A stretch of 62,032 nt of DNA from Burkholderiaceae bacterium. Its GTDB lineage: Bacteria; Pseudomonadota; Gammaproteobacteria; Burkholderiales; Burkholderiaceae. The stretch lies in the NCBI GenBank assembly GCA_947455485.1, contig CANGNV010000012.1, forward strand, positions 1-62,032, given 5' to 3'. A program made the position numbers and the translations under genes. The notes below the pieces were generated by a model. The model was not told where the DNA came from. It was given only the letters and a program-made list of their open reading frames with translations, and ran no database searches. Shown in pieces: positions 40,276 to 50,169 of this stretch (position 1 is its first letter; each line of letters opens with the position of its first letter).

Positions 40276-41081
40276 ATGGATAGCCAAGCTTGTGATGCGG
40301 CAATCAAAGCCTCATCGCCAGGCTCGCAAGTAAACACCTCACCAAAACCAATTTGCTCAGCAGCATCAGCAATATTGTGATGCGGGCAAATAGCTGTTGC
40401 GAGATCGAGTGGTAATTTTGCTTGACCCAAATAGCGCACTGCCTCAGAGGAGGTAAGAAGCCAAAGTGATTTAGCAAAATCCATCTCATGAATTTCGTTC
40501 CAGGCAGGACTATTGAGATCTAAAGGCACACGCGCATAAACTGAGAATGCTGCAACCTGTGCTCCAGCCTGCTTTAAAGTTTCAGCCAGCCAGTCGCGTC
40601 CACCCTCACCTTTGAAGATGAGGACATTCTTATTGGACCAATCCCATTTCAACTTCTGCAATTCAGCCCATAAGCCCTCGGAATCCCATTGCGCGTTGTT
40701 CTGAGGAAGAATGACTTTCGTGGGATCACTCTCAATACCGATGCCATGATTTTTGAGGGCTGCCATGCTACTGCCTCCCATCACCCCAACAGGTAAGGGC
40801 TTGTCAGAGAAACCTTGCCAAGATTGCTCGAGCAAGCGCATCGTGCATTCAATTGCATTTGGACTAACGAAAATTGCCAGGTCTGCAGTCTTGAGTGCTG
40901 CAGTAATCTGCCCCAGTAAAACATCATCGCCCTTGGGAGCAATCGTCAATAGAGGTAAAGAAATAATCTGAGGGAAGGTTTCTTTTGTAAACCCACTATC
41001 TACTAGACTTGCTTGCAATGCTTCTGACAATTGGCGTGCCTGTCCGCTTGGACGGGTAATGACAATGGTCTTTTTGCTCAT
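40272..41081 (-). CDS. hemD: Uroporphyrinogen-III synthase
   Basis: Closes hydroxymethylbilane with ring D inversion to uroporphyrinogen III, for haem, sirohaem and cobalamin. The 269 residues show the weakly conserved HemD pattern: IVITRPSGQARQLSEAL, LAIFVSPNAIECTMRLL, VGVMGGSSMAALKNHGI and VLIFKGEGGRDWLAETLKQA. It lies 21 bp after hemC on the same strand, which fixes the call. Confidence 0.93.
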   Translation of the reverse strand: MSKKTIVITRPSGQARQLSEALQASLVDSGFTKETFPQIISLPLLTIAPKGDDVLLGQITAALKTADLAIFVSPNAIECTMRLLEQSWQGFSDKPLPVGVMGGSSMAALKNHGIGIESDPTKVILPQNNAQWDSEGLWAELQKLKWDWSNKNVLIFKGEGGRDWLAETLKQAGAQVAAFSVYARVPLDLNSPAWNEIHEMDFAKSLWLLTSSEAVRYLGQAKLPLDLATAICPHHNIADAAEQIGFGEVFTCEPGDEALIAASQAWLSI

Positions 41082-41102
41082 TAGCGAATTACCTTTTACT
41101 AC

Positions 41103-42083
41103 TTACTTTGGCAAACCATTTGGCAATAAACGCTCCGCGCCTTGAGAAATCAGGTCACGCGCAACTGAGAGGCCCAAAGCCTCTGCGTCTTCCAAACTCT
41201 TTACCGCGCCTTGAGCGCTGGCCAAGCAACTTGCAGTGCCATCAACGCTAGCCACAAAAGTGCGGATGTTCATATGATCTTGATCCCAAGTGGCATAAGC
41301 CGCTAAAGGCACTTCACAAGAACCGCCCAATTGGCGCGACACCATACGCTCAGCAGTGACCGCATAAAGAGTTGGCAGATCATTGAGAGGCGCTAGCCAC
41401 GCTTTGATATTGGGATGCTTGCTGAGAGTTTCGATGCCGAGCGCACCCTGTCCAGCAGCTGGCGTGTATGGATCAATCGGTAACAGCGCACGAATGCGAC
41501 TTTCCAAACCAAGTCGCTTGAGACCAGCAGCAGCCAAAATAATGGCCTGATATTCGCCACGATCGAGCTTACCCATGCGGGTATCTAAATTGCCACGCAA
41601 AGGCTGAATCACTAAATGTGGGAACTTGGATCTCAGGACCGACTCACGGCGCAAGCTAGAGGTGCCCACTACCGCGCCCTTTGGCAAATCTTCTAGGCTG
41701 GCGTAATCGTTAGAGACAAAGGCATCATGGGCATCTTCTCGCGCCATGACACAAGATAAATCAAAGCCCTCAGGCATGACCATGGGCACATCTTTTAGGG
41801 AATGCACGGCCAAATCAGCCCGGCCATCTTCTAAGGCAGTTTCGAGCTCTTTCACAAATAAGCCCTTACCGCCCACTTTAGAGAGGGCCTTATCCAGTAT
41901 TTGATCGCCCCGGGTAGTCATTCCCAGGATTTGCACGTCGCACGCTGGGTAGAGCTTTTTAAGGCAATCCCGGACGTGTTCCGCTTGCCACATGGCAAGG
42001 CGACTCTCACGGGAGGCAATTACCAGGCGCTGAGGGGTGGCGGATACAGGGGATGTAGAGCTAGAAATGGGGGTTTGGGACAT
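41103..42083 (-). CDS. hemC: Hydroxymethylbilane synthase
   Basis: Porphobilinogen deaminase, polymerising four porphobilinogens. The 326-residue protein has [46 protein letters not shown] and the dipyrromethane-cofactor Cys in [15 protein letters not shown] chose ATG 42083 (MSQTPISSS); longer in-frame reading runs back into argH. It is divergent from argH with only 43 bp between start codons, so the promoters must overlap. Confidence 0.96.
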   Translation of the reverse strand: MSQTPISSSTSPVSATPQRLVIASRESRLAMWQAEHVRDCLKKLYPACDVQILGMTTRGDQILDKALSKVGGKGLFVKELETALEDGRADLAVHSLKDVPMVMPEGFDLSCVMAREDAHDAFVSNDYASLEDLPKGAVVGTSSLRRESVLRSKFPHLVIQPLRGNLDTRMGKLDRGEYQAIILAAAGLKRLGLESRIRALLPIDPYTPAAGQGALGIETLSKHPNIKAWLAPLNDLPTLYAVTAERMVSRQLGGSCEVPLAAYATWDQDHMNIRTFVASVDGTASCLASAQGAVKSLEDAEALGLSVARDLISQGAERLLPNGLPK

Positions 42084-42114
42084 AACATTTAAAATAATCA
42101 AAGACCTACACCAA

Positions 42115-42120
42115 TATACT
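42115..42120 (+). promoter_or_regulatory. argH -10 element 6 nt before ATG
   Basis: TATACT followed by GCGTTT and the start codon. No Shine-Dalgarno sequence and no strong -35 are visible. Part of the leaderless pattern. Confidence 0.55.
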
Positions 42121-42126
42121 GCGTTT

Positions 42127-43545
42127 ATGAGCTCATCAAAAAATTCCCTTGCCAACAAAGCCCAAGCTTGGTCGGCCCGTTTTAACGAACCCGTTGACGA
42201 ACTAGTCCAGCGTTATACCGCCTCCATTGGCTTTGACCAACGCTTTGCCTTGGTTGATATCGCTGGATCTTTGGCTCATGCTGAAATGCTGGCCACCCAA
42301 AAGATTATTAGCGCCCAAGATTTGGCCGATATTCAAAGGGGTATGGCTCAGATCAAAGGCGAAATCGAAGCTGGTGAATTTAACTGGCAACTCGCACTAG
42401 AAGATGTGCACCTCAATATCGAAGCCCGCCTGACCGAATTAGTCGGTGACGCCGGCAAACGTCTTCACACTGGTCGCTCACGTAATGACCAAGTAGCTAC
42501 GGATTTACGTCTGTGGTTACGTGGCAGTGTTGATCAAATCGCAGCCACTCTCAAAACTTTACGCATTGCCTTGCTTGATCTTGCTGAGACTCACTCTGCG
42601 ACGATCATGCCTGGCCACACTCACTTGCAAGTAGCGCAACCCATTACTTTCGGTCATCACTTGATGGCCTATTACGAAATGTTTAGTCGCGATGCAAGCC
42701 GCTTAGCTGATTTGCGTGCCCGCTTTAATCGCTTGCCCCTCGGTGCGGCTGCTTTAGCAGGAACAACTTATCCAATCGATCGCGAGCAAGTTGCTAAGAC
42801 TTTAGGTTTTGATGGTATCTGCAACAACTCTCTTGATGCAGTTTCTGATCGCGACTTTGCAATTGAATTCTGCGCCTTTGCATCCATCTTGATGATGCAC
42901 GTGTCTCGTCTATCTGAAGAGCTAGTACTGTGGCTTAGCCCACGCTTTGGCTTTATTGATTTGCCAGATCGCTTCTGCACTGGTAGCTCGATCATGCCGC
43001 AGAAAAAGAATCCAGACGTTCCTGAATTAGCTCGTGGAAAAACTGGTCGTGTGTATGGCGACTTGATTTCTTTATTAACTTTGATGAAGAGCCAGCCATT
43101 GGCATACAACAAAGATAACCAAGAAGACAAAGAGCCTTTGTTTGATGCAGTCGATACCGTACAAGATACATTGCGTATCTTTGCTGATATGGTGCCGCAT
43201 ATTCAGGTTAAAGCAGATGTAATGAAGGCTGCTGCTGAAGAAGGCTTCGCAACGGCAACTGACTTAGCTGATTACTTAGTTAAAAAAGGTTTGGCGTTCC
43301 GTGATGCCCATGAAGCAGTGGCACATGCTGTTAAGGCCTGTGTTGGTCGTAACTGCATGCTCACCGATCTAACACTTCCTGAATTGCGCTTTGCTTGTGG
43401 CCTAGACAATCGCCCCGAACTCATGGGTGACGATGTCTTTGCCCTCTTAACTGTTGATGGCTCTGTTAACTCTCGTCAACATGCTGGTGGTACCGCCCCG
43501 GCGCAAGTACTTGCCGCAATCAAACGGGGTCGTGCAGATCTCTAA
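42127..43545 (+). CDS. argH: Argininosuccinate lyase
   Basis: Last step of arginine synthesis: argininosuccinate to arginine and fumarate. The 472 residues have [19 protein letters not shown] and the superfamily signature [21 protein letters not shown] chose ATG 42127 ([11 protein letters not shown]); earlier in-frame starts lie within hemC. Arginine made here is a substrate for CphA and for the decarboxylase family encoded downstream. A TRAP permease gene begins 5 bp after the stop. Confidence 0.97.
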   Translation: MSSSKNSLANKAQAWSARFNEPVDELVQRYTASIGFDQRFALVDIAGSLAHAEMLATQKIISAQDLADIQRGMAQIKGEIEAGEFNWQLALEDVHLNIEARLTELVGDAGKRLHTGRSRNDQVATDLRLWLRGSVDQIAATLKTLRIALLDLAETHSATIMPGHTHLQVAQPITFGHHLMAYYEMFSRDASRLADLRARFNRLPLGAAALAGTTYPIDREQVAKTLGFDGICNNSLDAVSDRDFAIEFCAFASILMMHVSRLSEELVLWLSPRFGFIDLPDRFCTGSSIMPQKKNPDVPELARGKTGRVYGDLISLLTLMKSQPLAYNKDNQEDKEPLFDAVDTVQDTLRIFADMVPHIQVKADVMKAAAEEGFATATDLADYLVKKGLAFRDAHEAVAHAVKACVGRNCMLTDLTLPELRFACGLDNRPELMGDDVFALLTVDGSVNSRQHAGGTAPAQVLAAIKRGRADL

Positions 43546-43550
43546 ACTGC

Positions 43551-44102
43551 ATGGGCTTTTGGGGAACGCTCTCAACAGGAATTGACCGCCTAAATCAATT
43601 CCTGGGCAAGATTGCCAGCATCATGATCTTGCTATCTTGTGTAGTATCAGCTACCAATGCCGTACTCCGCTATAGCTTGGACATGAGCAATAACTGGCCA
43701 CTGGAATTGCAGTGGTATTTATTTGCTGCAGCTGTGATGCTGGGCGCCTCGTACACACTGAAGCGCAATGAACATGTTCGGGTAGATTTAATTTACTCAC
43801 AGCTCTCTGATCGTGGCCGCCTTTACGTTGATCTTTTTGGCTTGACTGTCTTTTTAATGCCAGCCTGCATATTATTTACCTGGCTATCTTGGACCACCCT
43901 GTTTTATCCCTCATGGCTAATCTCAGAGCATTCACTCAATGCAGGCGGTTTGTCGCGCTATCCCATTAAGTTTGTTGTACCTTTAGGTTTCTTTATGTTG
44001 AGCCTGCAAGGCTTATCCGAAATCATTAAACGGATTGGCGCACTCAGAGGCAAAGAAACATTGCCCGCTGCCGATCTCCATTATGAAAAGCCCATGCAAT
44101 GA
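43551..44102 (+). CDS. TRAP transporter small permease (DctQ-type)
   Basis: Four-span inner-membrane subunit of a tripartite ATP-independent periplasmic transporter, 183 residues. SNNWPLELQWYLFAAAVMLG and ASYTLKRNEHVRVDLIY are DctQ family signatures. It overlaps the large permease gene by 4 bp. It begins 5 bp after argH, so may be co-transcribed with it. No solute-binding subunit gene is adjacent. Confidence 0.92.
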   Translation: MGFWGTLSTGIDRLNQFLGKIASIMILLSCVVSATNAVLRYSLDMSNNWPLELQWYLFAAAVMLGASYTLKRNEHVRVDLIYSQLSDRGRLYVDLFGLTVFLMPACILFTWLSWTTLFYPSWLISEHSLNAGGLSRYPIKFVVPLGFFMLSLQGLSEIIKRIGALRGKETLPAADLHYEKPMQ

Positions 44103-45637
44103 TTCCACTTGAATGGATGCCACCGCTCATGTTTGGCGGACTCATTGTGTTTATGTTGATCGGCTTTCCGGTGGCTTTTTCTTTAATGGCTGCGGGATTA
44201 TTTTTTGCCGGTATTGCAATTGCCGAGAATTTCTTTGGCTTGCCATTTTTGCAAGCTATCCCTCAGCGCATCTTTGGCAGCGTCCTTGCTAACGACCTAC
44301 TGCTAGCTATTCCCTTCTTCACTTTCATGGGTGCAATTCTGGAGCGTTGCGGCCTTGCCGAAGAAATGTTGGACTCCATGGGTCAGCTCTTTGGACGCAT
44401 TCGGGGTGGCCTTGGCTACTCAGTGATTATTGTGGGATTCATTCTGGGGGCAATTACCGGCACAGTAGCAGCTCAGGTGATCGCTATGGCGATGATCTCT
44501 CTGCCGGTGATGATGCGTTACGGCTACAACATGCGCTACGCTACGGGCGTTTTAGCGGCTTCTGGGACCATTACCCAGTTAGTGCCGCCCTCTTTAGTGC
44601 TGATTGTTCTGGCCGACCAACTAAAAACCCAAAGCGGCAGTGCCGATGTGGGCAGTATGTACTTAGGTGCCTGGGGTCCGTCACTCTTGCAAATTGGCCT
44701 TTTTGCCCTTTACACCTTTTTCCTCTCTTGCTTTAGACCCGACTACCTACCCGCCGCCCCTGCGAACGAACTCACCCTGACAGGCTGGGCACTCTGGAAA
44801 AAATGCCTCATGGGAATCATTCCTTCGGCAGTGTTGATTTTCTTGGTGCTGGGAACCATCATGACTGGCATCGCCACTCCAACCGAATCTGGCGCTATGG
44901 GTGCGATGGGTGCATTGCTCTTAGCTTGGATACGTAGGGCAAGCATTCCTCACCTTAGGGAATTAATACAAGAGGCTTATCAAAACACCATGCGCATTAC
45001 TGCGATGGTGGTCTTCATTTTGATTGGCTCAACTTGCTTCTCGGTTGTCTTTCAAGGCGTTGATGGTGGCCACTGGGTAGAAGAGTTATTTTCCAATCTG
45101 CCGGGCGGTTGGGTTGGGTTCTTGGTAGTAGTAAATCTGTTTGTATTCTTCTTAGCGTTCTTCTTGGACTTCTTTGAAATTGCGTTCATCGTTGTACCCA
45201 TGCTGGCACCGGTAGCAGTGAAGTTACTTTCACCAGTGCTACTTGCCTCCATGAATGGCAATCCTCAAGCTGCAGCCAGCGCTGCACTAGTCTGGTTTGG
45301 TGTCATGCTCTGCGTGAACATGCAAACCTCATTTATGCATCCGCCATTTGGATTTGCACTGTTCTATTTGCGCGGCGTTGCACCGAAAGAAGTCAAAAGT
45401 AGCGATATTTATTGGGGTGCGTTACCTTGGGTCGCACTACAACTCATCATGGTAGTTGTGGTTGCAGCATTCCCAGCATTGGTCACCACTTTGCTGGATA
45501 AGCCAGCAGCATTGGTTCAGAGCCAGGAATTTAATTTCACTGGTAGTGATGAGACTAAATCGGAGGCACCTTCAAGCAAGGCGGACGAAGATGCTCCGGT
45601 AGTCTTTCAACTCGACAAGCCATTAAAGCAGCCTTAA
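44099..45637 (+). CDS. TRAP transporter large permease (DctM-type)
   Basis: Na+-coupled transport channel of a TRAP system, 512 residues with about 12-13 hydrophobic segments. Family signatures: GGLIVFMLIGFPVAFSLMAA, AIPFFTFMGAILERCGLAEE, GGLGYSVIIVGFILGAITGT and QTSFMHPPFGFALFYLR. The long C-terminal tail rich in Ser, Lys and Asp is an extension beyond the usual DctM core. The form resembles TRAP systems for mannitol/chloroaromatic or C4-type acids, but the substrate cannot be told without the binding protein. Confidence 0.92.
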   Translation: MIPLEWMPPLMFGGLIVFMLIGFPVAFSLMAAGLFFAGIAIAENFFGLPFLQAIPQRIFGSVLANDLLLAIPFFTFMGAILERCGLAEEMLDSMGQLFGRIRGGLGYSVIIVGFILGAITGTVAAQVIAMAMISLPVMMRYGYNMRYATGVLAASGTITQLVPPSLVLIVLADQLKTQSGSADVGSMYLGAWGPSLLQIGLFALYTFFLSCFRPDYLPAAPANELTLTGWALWKKCLMGIIPSAVLIFLVLGTIMTGIATPTESGAMGAMGALLLAWIRRASIPHLRELIQEAYQNTMRITAMVVFILIGSTCFSVVFQGVDGGHWVEELFSNLPGGWVGFLVVVNLFVFFLAFFLDFFEIAFIVVPMLAPVAVKLLSPVLLASMNGNPQAAASAALVWFGVMLCVNMQTSFMHPPFGFALFYLRGVAPKEVKSSDIYWGALPWVALQLIMVVVVAAFPALVTTLLDKPAALVQSQEFNFTGSDETKSEAPSSKADEDAPVVFQLDKPLKQP

Positions 45638-45647
45638 AAATTCACAA

Positions 45648-45911
45648 TTATTGATAGTGATATCGGCACGCAATAATCACAAGTTGCTCTTTCTCGATGG
45701 CATAGATAAGACGATGAACATCATCAATTCGCCTTGACCAAAATCCCGATAAACTTTCCCTTAATTCCTCAGGTTTTCCAATTCCATCCTCAGGATTTCG
45801 CATGGCGTCTTTTATGAGTGCGTTAATGCGTTTTAAAGTTTTTTTATCTTGCCCGTGCCAGTAAACGTAATCAGACCATGCAGCGCTTGTCCAAACAACC
45901 CTACTCATCAT
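45648..45911 (-). CDS. yoeB: YoeB-type mRNA interferase toxin
   Basis: Ribosome-dependent mRNA-cutting toxin of the RelE superfamily, 87 residues. The catalytic residues align with E. coli YoeB shifted by two: Glu48 in KPEELRESLSG, Arg67 in VHRLIYAI and His85 with the final aromatic in CRYHYQ. SGFWSRRIDDVHRL is the family signature. The start overlaps the antitoxin stop region (ATGATGAGTAG). Confidence 0.94.
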   Translation of the reverse strand: MMSRVVWTSAAWSDYVYWHGQDKKTLKRINALIKDAMRNPEDGIGKPEELRESLSGFWSRRIDDVHRLIYAIEKEQLVIIACRYHYQ

Positions 45912-46158
45912 CTACAAGAGCCTTTTCTTTGGTTTGCCCTTTGCGATATTGCGCCAATGATTTCTCCAAATGTTTGACGTTAGCTGGAGATTTTAATAAA
46001 TGGAGTGTTTCCATCATGCTGTTATAGGTATTTAAAGACATCACCACAGCATCATCAGCATCCCTGCGAGAGATGATCGCTACATCACAATCACTCACCA
46101 CTTGATCGATTACTTGTTTGAATTGGTTTCTTGCGTCAGAAAAATTAATTACTCTCAT
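45901..46158 (-). CDS. yefM: YefM/Phd-family antitoxin
   Basis: Antitoxin and operon repressor partnered with YoeB. The 85-residue protein starts MRVINFSDARNQFKQVIDQV and has IISRRDADDAVVMSLNTYNS, the Phd/YefM fold, then an acidic C-terminal helix that should occupy the toxin active site. The gene lies directly upstream of yoeB with an 11-bp overlap. A near-perfect palindrome before it is the probable operator. Confidence 0.93.
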   Translation of the reverse strand: MRVINFSDARNQFKQVIDQVVSDCDVAIISRRDADDAVVMSLNTYNSMMETLHLLKSPANVKHLEKSLAQYRKGQTKEKALVDDE

Positions 46159-46169
46159 GGCCCAGCCTT

Positions 46170-46219
46170 ACTTGTTCAATATATTGTACAAGTATAGTCA
46201 AAGCCTTATTTAGGCGCAA
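46170..46219 (-). promoter_or_regulatory. yefM-yoeB promoter and operator
   Basis: On the minus strand TTGCGC (46214-46219) and TATACT (46191-46196) are 17 bp apart. A 24-bp palindrome with a single mismatch (46170-46193; minus-strand left arm ACTTGTACAATA) overlaps the -10 and ends 11 bp before the ATG. YefM proteins bind such TGTACA-type dyads. Confidence 0.7.
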
Positions 46220-46220
46220 G

Positions 46221-46250
46221 CAAAAAAATACCCTGCAAAAGCAGGGTATT
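46221..46250 (-). terminator. Terminator upstream of yefM, for the decarboxylase gene side
   Basis: ATACCCTGC-AAAA-GCAGGGTAT with an A7 run on its left, which reads as a T run on the minus strand. It lies between the yefM promoter and the 5'-distal minus-strand decarboxylase stop at 46277, so it ends that transcript. Confidence 0.85.
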
Positions 46251-46276
46251 AGGTGCGGTTGGTTACTTAAACCAGA

Positions 46277-48544
46277 TCACAAAGTGATATCTGGCTCTTG
46301 TCTTACGCAATCAACGTAGTACTCGCTGCGTCCATCAATATCCGCTTTAACCAAGCCATGGATATCAGTTTCGAATCCAGGGAATCGCTCATTGAAGTCT
46401 CGAGCAAAGTAGAGATAGTCAATGATGCGTTTATTGAAGCGCTCGCCCGGGATTAGCAATGGAATGCCTGGAGGATATGGAGTGACCAGCATTGCAGTAA
46501 TACGGTCTTCGAGTTGATCTAAGGGAACGCGATCCACTTTTTTGTGCGCCATCTTCGCCCAAGCTTCTGAAGGCATCATCGCCGGCACCATATCTGATGT
46601 GTACATCTCTGTAGTCATGCGAGCTACGTTACGACTCTTATAAAACTCATGGATCTGCTGGCAAATATCTTTTAGACCAACACGCTCATAGCGAGGATGT
46701 TTAGCAACAAACTCCGGCAGTACTTTCCACAAAGGAGCGTTCTTATCAAAGTGATCTTTAAATTGCTGTAGTTCAGTTACCAAGGTATTCCAACGCCCCT
46801 TGGTGATGCCGATAGTAAACATGATGAAGAAAGAGTAGAGACCACACTTCTCTACGATCACGCCATGCTCAGCTAAATACTTTGTAACGATGCTTGCTGG
46901 GATACCCATGGAGCCGAAGTTACCCTCGATATCTAAACCGGGGGTGACAACAGTCGCCTTGATTGGATCAAGCATATTGAAGTCTTTAGCTACATTACCA
47001 AAGTCATGCCAGCTAGCATTAGGCTCCAGAATCCAATCGGAGCGCTCGCCAATTCCTTCTTCAGTTAAATGATCTGGGCCCCAAACCTTAAACCACCAGT
47101 CTGCCCCAAACTTATCATCCACCTCACGCATAGCGCGACGGAAGTCCATTGCTTCAGCAATAGACTCTTCAACCAGCGTAGTGCCGCCAGGAGACTCCAT
47201 CATGGCAGCAGACACATCGCAAGAAGCGATGATGGCGTACTGCGGGCTAGTGGAGGTATGCATCAGATAGGCTTCATTGAAGCAGTCGCGATCGAGCTTG
47301 TGCTCTTCTGCGTCCTGCACCAGCACTTGCGAAGCTTGTGAGAGGCCAGCCAATAACTTATGGGTTGATTGGGTGGCAAACATCAAACTCTTCTTAGTAC
47401 GCTTACGATCAGAGCCGATGGCATGCATGTCTTTGTAGAAAGGATGAAATGCAGCGTGCGGTAACCAAGCTTCATCAAAATGCAATGAATCTACTTTGCC
47501 ATCGAGCATCTCTTTAATCATCTCGACGTTGTAGACGATGCCGTCATACGTACTTTGCGTAAGCGTCATGACACGAGGCACTACGGTCTTATCTTTAATA
47601 AATGGATTGGCATCAATTTTCTTCTTGATGTTTTTCCACTCAAACTCTTCTTTTGGAATCGGGCCAATAATGCCAAGGTGATTACGAGTTGGCATTAAGA
47701 AGATTGGAATCGCGCCCATCATCGTGATTGAATGAATCACCGACTTATGACAATTGCGGTCTACCAGCACTACGTCGCCAGGGGCAACGGTTGAGTGCCA
47801 AACAATTTTGTTTGAAGTCGATGTGCCATTGGTTACAAAGAACAAATGATCGGCATTAAAGATGCGTGCAGCATTTCGCTCGCTTTGCAACACGGGGCCA
47901 GTGTGATCTAGCAACTGGCCTAACTCTTCTACTGCGTTACAAACGTCAGCACGAAGCATGTTCTCACCAAAGAATTGATGGAACATGCGTCCTACCGGAC
48001 TCTTTAGGAAAGCTACGCCACCAGAGTGTCCCGGGCAATGCCAAGAGTAAGAGCCTTCAGAGGCGTAATTAGTCAGCGCACGAAAGAATGGTGGAGCCAA
48101 TGAATCCAAGTAAACCTTTGCTTCACGAATAATGTGACGCGCCACAAACTCAGGCGTATCTTCATTCATATGAATGAAGCCGTGCAATTCACGCAAGATG
48201 TCGTTCGGCATATGACGTGAAGTACGGGTCTCGCCATACAAGAAGATTGGAATGTCTTCATTGCGCTTACGCACTTCGGTAATAAATGCGCGCAAGTTAT
48301 TTAATGCAGGTAAGTCATGGTCTTCAGAGTCAGAAACAAACTCTTCGTCATCGATAGACACAATAAAGCTAGAGGCACGGGAGGCCTGCTGTGCAAAGGA
48401 TGTCAGGTCACCGTAGCTAGTTAAGCCAATAACCTCCATACCCTCGTTTTCAATCGCCTCCGCTAGGTCGCGAATACCCGAACCTGAAATATTTTCAGAG
48501 CGAAAGTCCTCATCAATAATGATGATTGGAAAACGAAATTTCAT
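46277..48544 (-). CDS. Arginine/lysine/ornithine decarboxylase
   Basis: PLP enzyme of the fold I 'Orn/Lys/Arg decarboxylase' class, 755 residues. It has an N-terminal receiver-like wing domain (IIIIDEDFRSENISGSGIRD), the core with WHCPGHSGGVAF, HFDEAWLPHAAFHPFY and the PLP lysine 396 in STHKLLAGLSQASQ, and the C-terminal domain with YPPGIPLLIPGE. Length matches biodegradative AdiA/CadA/LdcC types. Substrate cannot be fixed from sequence by eye; arginine (agmatine route to polyamines) or lysine are both possible. AAAGG lies 7 nt before ATG 48544. Confidence 0.93.
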   Translation of the reverse strand: MKFRFPIIIIDEDFRSENISGSGIRDLAEAIENEGMEVIGLTSYGDLTSFAQQASRASSFIVSIDDEEFVSDSEDHDLPALNNLRAFITEVRKRNEDIPIFLYGETRTSRHMPNDILRELHGFIHMNEDTPEFVARHIIREAKVYLDSLAPPFFRALTNYASEGSYSWHCPGHSGGVAFLKSPVGRMFHQFFGENMLRADVCNAVEELGQLLDHTGPVLQSERNAARIFNADHLFFVTNGTSTSNKIVWHSTVAPGDVVLVDRNCHKSVIHSITMMGAIPIFLMPTRNHLGIIGPIPKEEFEWKNIKKKIDANPFIKDKTVVPRVMTLTQSTYDGIVYNVEMIKEMLDGKVDSLHFDEAWLPHAAFHPFYKDMHAIGSDRKRTKKSLMFATQSTHKLLAGLSQASQVLVQDAEEHKLDRDCFNEAYLMHTSTSPQYAIIASCDVSAAMMESPGGTTLVEESIAEAMDFRRAMREVDDKFGADWWFKVWGPDHLTEEGIGERSDWILEPNASWHDFGNVAKDFNMLDPIKATVVTPGLDIEGNFGSMGIPASIVTKYLAEHGVIVEKCGLYSFFIMFTIGITKGRWNTLVTELQQFKDHFDKNAPLWKVLPEFVAKHPRYERVGLKDICQQIHEFYKSRNVARMTTEMYTSDMVPAMMPSEAWAKMAHKKVDRVPLDQLEDRITAMLVTPYPPGIPLLIPGERFNKRIIDYLYFARDFNERFPGFETDIHGLVKADIDGRSEYYVDCVRQEPDITL

Positions 48545-48583
48545 GAGTAGCCTTTAAATTCGCCAATACGGCGATTAAACAAA

Positions 48584-49150
48584 TTAAGTCTTCGGCAGAG
48601 TTACGCCGACTTGGCCTTGATACTTACCGCCACGATCTTTGTACGATGTGCCACATACTTCATCGCTTTCAAAGAACAGAACTTGCGCACATCCTTCGCC
48701 GGCATAAATCTTTGCAGGCAATGGAGTCGTGTTAGAAAACTCGAGCGTGACATAACCTTCCCACTCCGGCTCAAAAGGAGTCACGTTCACAATAATTCCG
48801 CAACGTGCGTAAGTACTCTTACCAACGCAAACAGTTAATACGCTACGTGGAATCTTGAAGTACTCAACGGTTCTTGCCAAAGCAAATGAGTTTGGAGGAA
48901 TGATGCAAACCGGACCCTTGAAATCAACAAACGATTGTTCATCGAAATTCTTAGGGTCAACGATGGTGCTGTTGATATTCGTGAAAATCTTGAACTCATC
49001 AGCACAACGAATGTCATAGCCATAGCTTGAGGTGCCATAGCTCACAATTTTTTGCCCGGCGGCATCTTGGCGGACCTGCCCAGGTTCAAATGGGCTGATC
49101 ATGCCTTGCTCGCCCATACGGCGGATCCAGTGGTCAGATTTAATAGTCAT
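48584..49150 (-). CDS. dcd: dCTP deaminase
   Basis: Converts dCTP to dUTP for thymidylate synthesis. The 188-residue protein has [21 protein letters not shown] with the catalytic Glu and the C-terminal [35 protein letters not shown] is the standard N-terminus. It lies 39 bp upstream of the decarboxylase on the same strand. No Shine-Dalgarno sequence precedes ATG 49150, but TACAAT ends 6 nt upstream, a leaderless candidate. Confidence 0.96.
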   Translation of the reverse strand: MTIKSDHWIRRMGEQGMISPFEPGQVRQDAAGQKIVSYGTSSYGYDIRCADEFKIFTNINSTIVDPKNFDEQSFVDFKGPVCIIPPNSFALARTVEYFKIPRSVLTVCVGKSTYARCGIIVNVTPFEPEWEGYVTLEFSNTTPLPAKIYAGEGCAQVLFFESDEVCGTSYKDRGGKYQGQVGVTLPKT

Positions 49151-49156
49151 GGCCGA

Positions 49157-49162
49157 ATTGTA
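49157..49162 (-). promoter_or_regulatory. dcd -10 element 6 nt before ATG
   Basis: Minus-strand TACAAT, then TCGGCC, then ATG. Five of six bases match the consensus. No -35 is convincing. Part of the leaderless pattern. Confidence 0.45.
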
Positions 49163-49191
49163 AAACCATCGCAGGCCATATGCCCACGAAT

Positions 49192-50040
49192 TTACGAGGT
49201 GGCAGGCGGGGAGGTAAAAATCACCCTCTCAGGGGCATTGAAGATCTCAAAATGCTTACCGGAACAGCGGGATAACAGGGTGAGATTGGTCTTGCGGGCA
49301 AGCTCCAGGCCCATCAAAGTCATGCCAGAGCGGGTCATTAGGAAAGGGATGCCCATCTGAGCGCCTTTAATAACCATCTCAGAGGTTAAACGCCCTGTAG
49401 TAAAGAAGATTAGATCTTTGCCTGGCTTATCGGCAAGCCACATGAGACCAGAGATAGAGTCAACGGCGTTGTGACGTCCAACATCCTCAATAAAGTGGAG
49501 CAGGCGGACGCTGTCATCACCTTCTCTCTCAAATACAGCGCAGGCGTGAACAGAGCCGGATTTCTTATAGATGGTGTCGTGCACTCGAATGCTGTCGATG
49601 AGGGCGACTATTGCCTCTTGGGTTAATTGAGGGCCATCCGGTAATCTAATCTCTGCCATCTCCTCAATCAAGCCACCAAACATCGTGCCCTGCCCACAAC
49701 CCGTAGTCACTACTCGCTTACTGGTGAGGGCATCAATGTCTACAGTGCTGCGATGGGTCTTGACCGCTGCGGAATCGGTCTCCCAGTCGACCTGAATACT
49801 GGCAATATCGTCTGGCGACTCTACTAAGCGCTGATTACGCAAATAGCCTAGTACCAGAGCTTCAGGGGCGCTTCCCAAGGTCATCAGGGTGACAACTTCC
49901 CGTTTATCCAGATAAATGGTTAAAGGACGCTCCCCAGGAATATGGGTGGTCTTAATACGCCCCGCCTCATCCATGACCTGCACTTCGTGCACCAAAGGCA
50001 CGGAAGCGTGAGACATCTGAATGTTGTGGGGCAAAGCCAT
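49192..50040 (-). CDS. fdhD: Formate dehydrogenase accessory sulfurtransferase FdhD
   Basis: Transfers sulphur to the molybdenum/tungsten cofactor of formate dehydrogenase. The 282-residue protein has [31 protein letters not shown] (one Cys where E. coli has a C-x-x-C), [25 protein letters not shown] and [19 protein letters not shown] chose ATG 50040 (MALPHNIQM) with AAGAGG 6 nt upstream over a TTG eight codons earlier. It implies a formate dehydrogenase outside the window, fitting formate production from oxalate. Confidence 0.94.
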   Translation of the reverse strand: MALPHNIQMSHASVPLVHEVQVMDEAGRIKTTHIPGERPLTIYLDKREVVTLMTLGSAPEALVLGYLRNQRLVESPDDIASIQVDWETDSAAVKTHRSTVDIDALTSKRVVTTGCGQGTMFGGLIEEMAEIRLPDGPQLTQEAIVALIDSIRVHDTIYKKSGSVHACAVFEREGDDSVRLLHFIEDVGRHNAVDSISGLMWLADKPGKDLIFFTTGRLTSEMVIKGAQMGIPFLMTRSGMTLMGLELARKTNLTLLSRCSGKHFEIFNAPERVIFTSPPATS

Positions 50041-50169
50041 AAAACGCCTCTTAAATAGGTTCAAATCGGTATTAACTTTAACCGCAGACTAAAATTGCTG
50101 CTGAAGTGAAGGCTCAAGCCCCATAATCTTGTATTCCCATTTGTTGAAATTATTTCTATTTAAGTCCGC

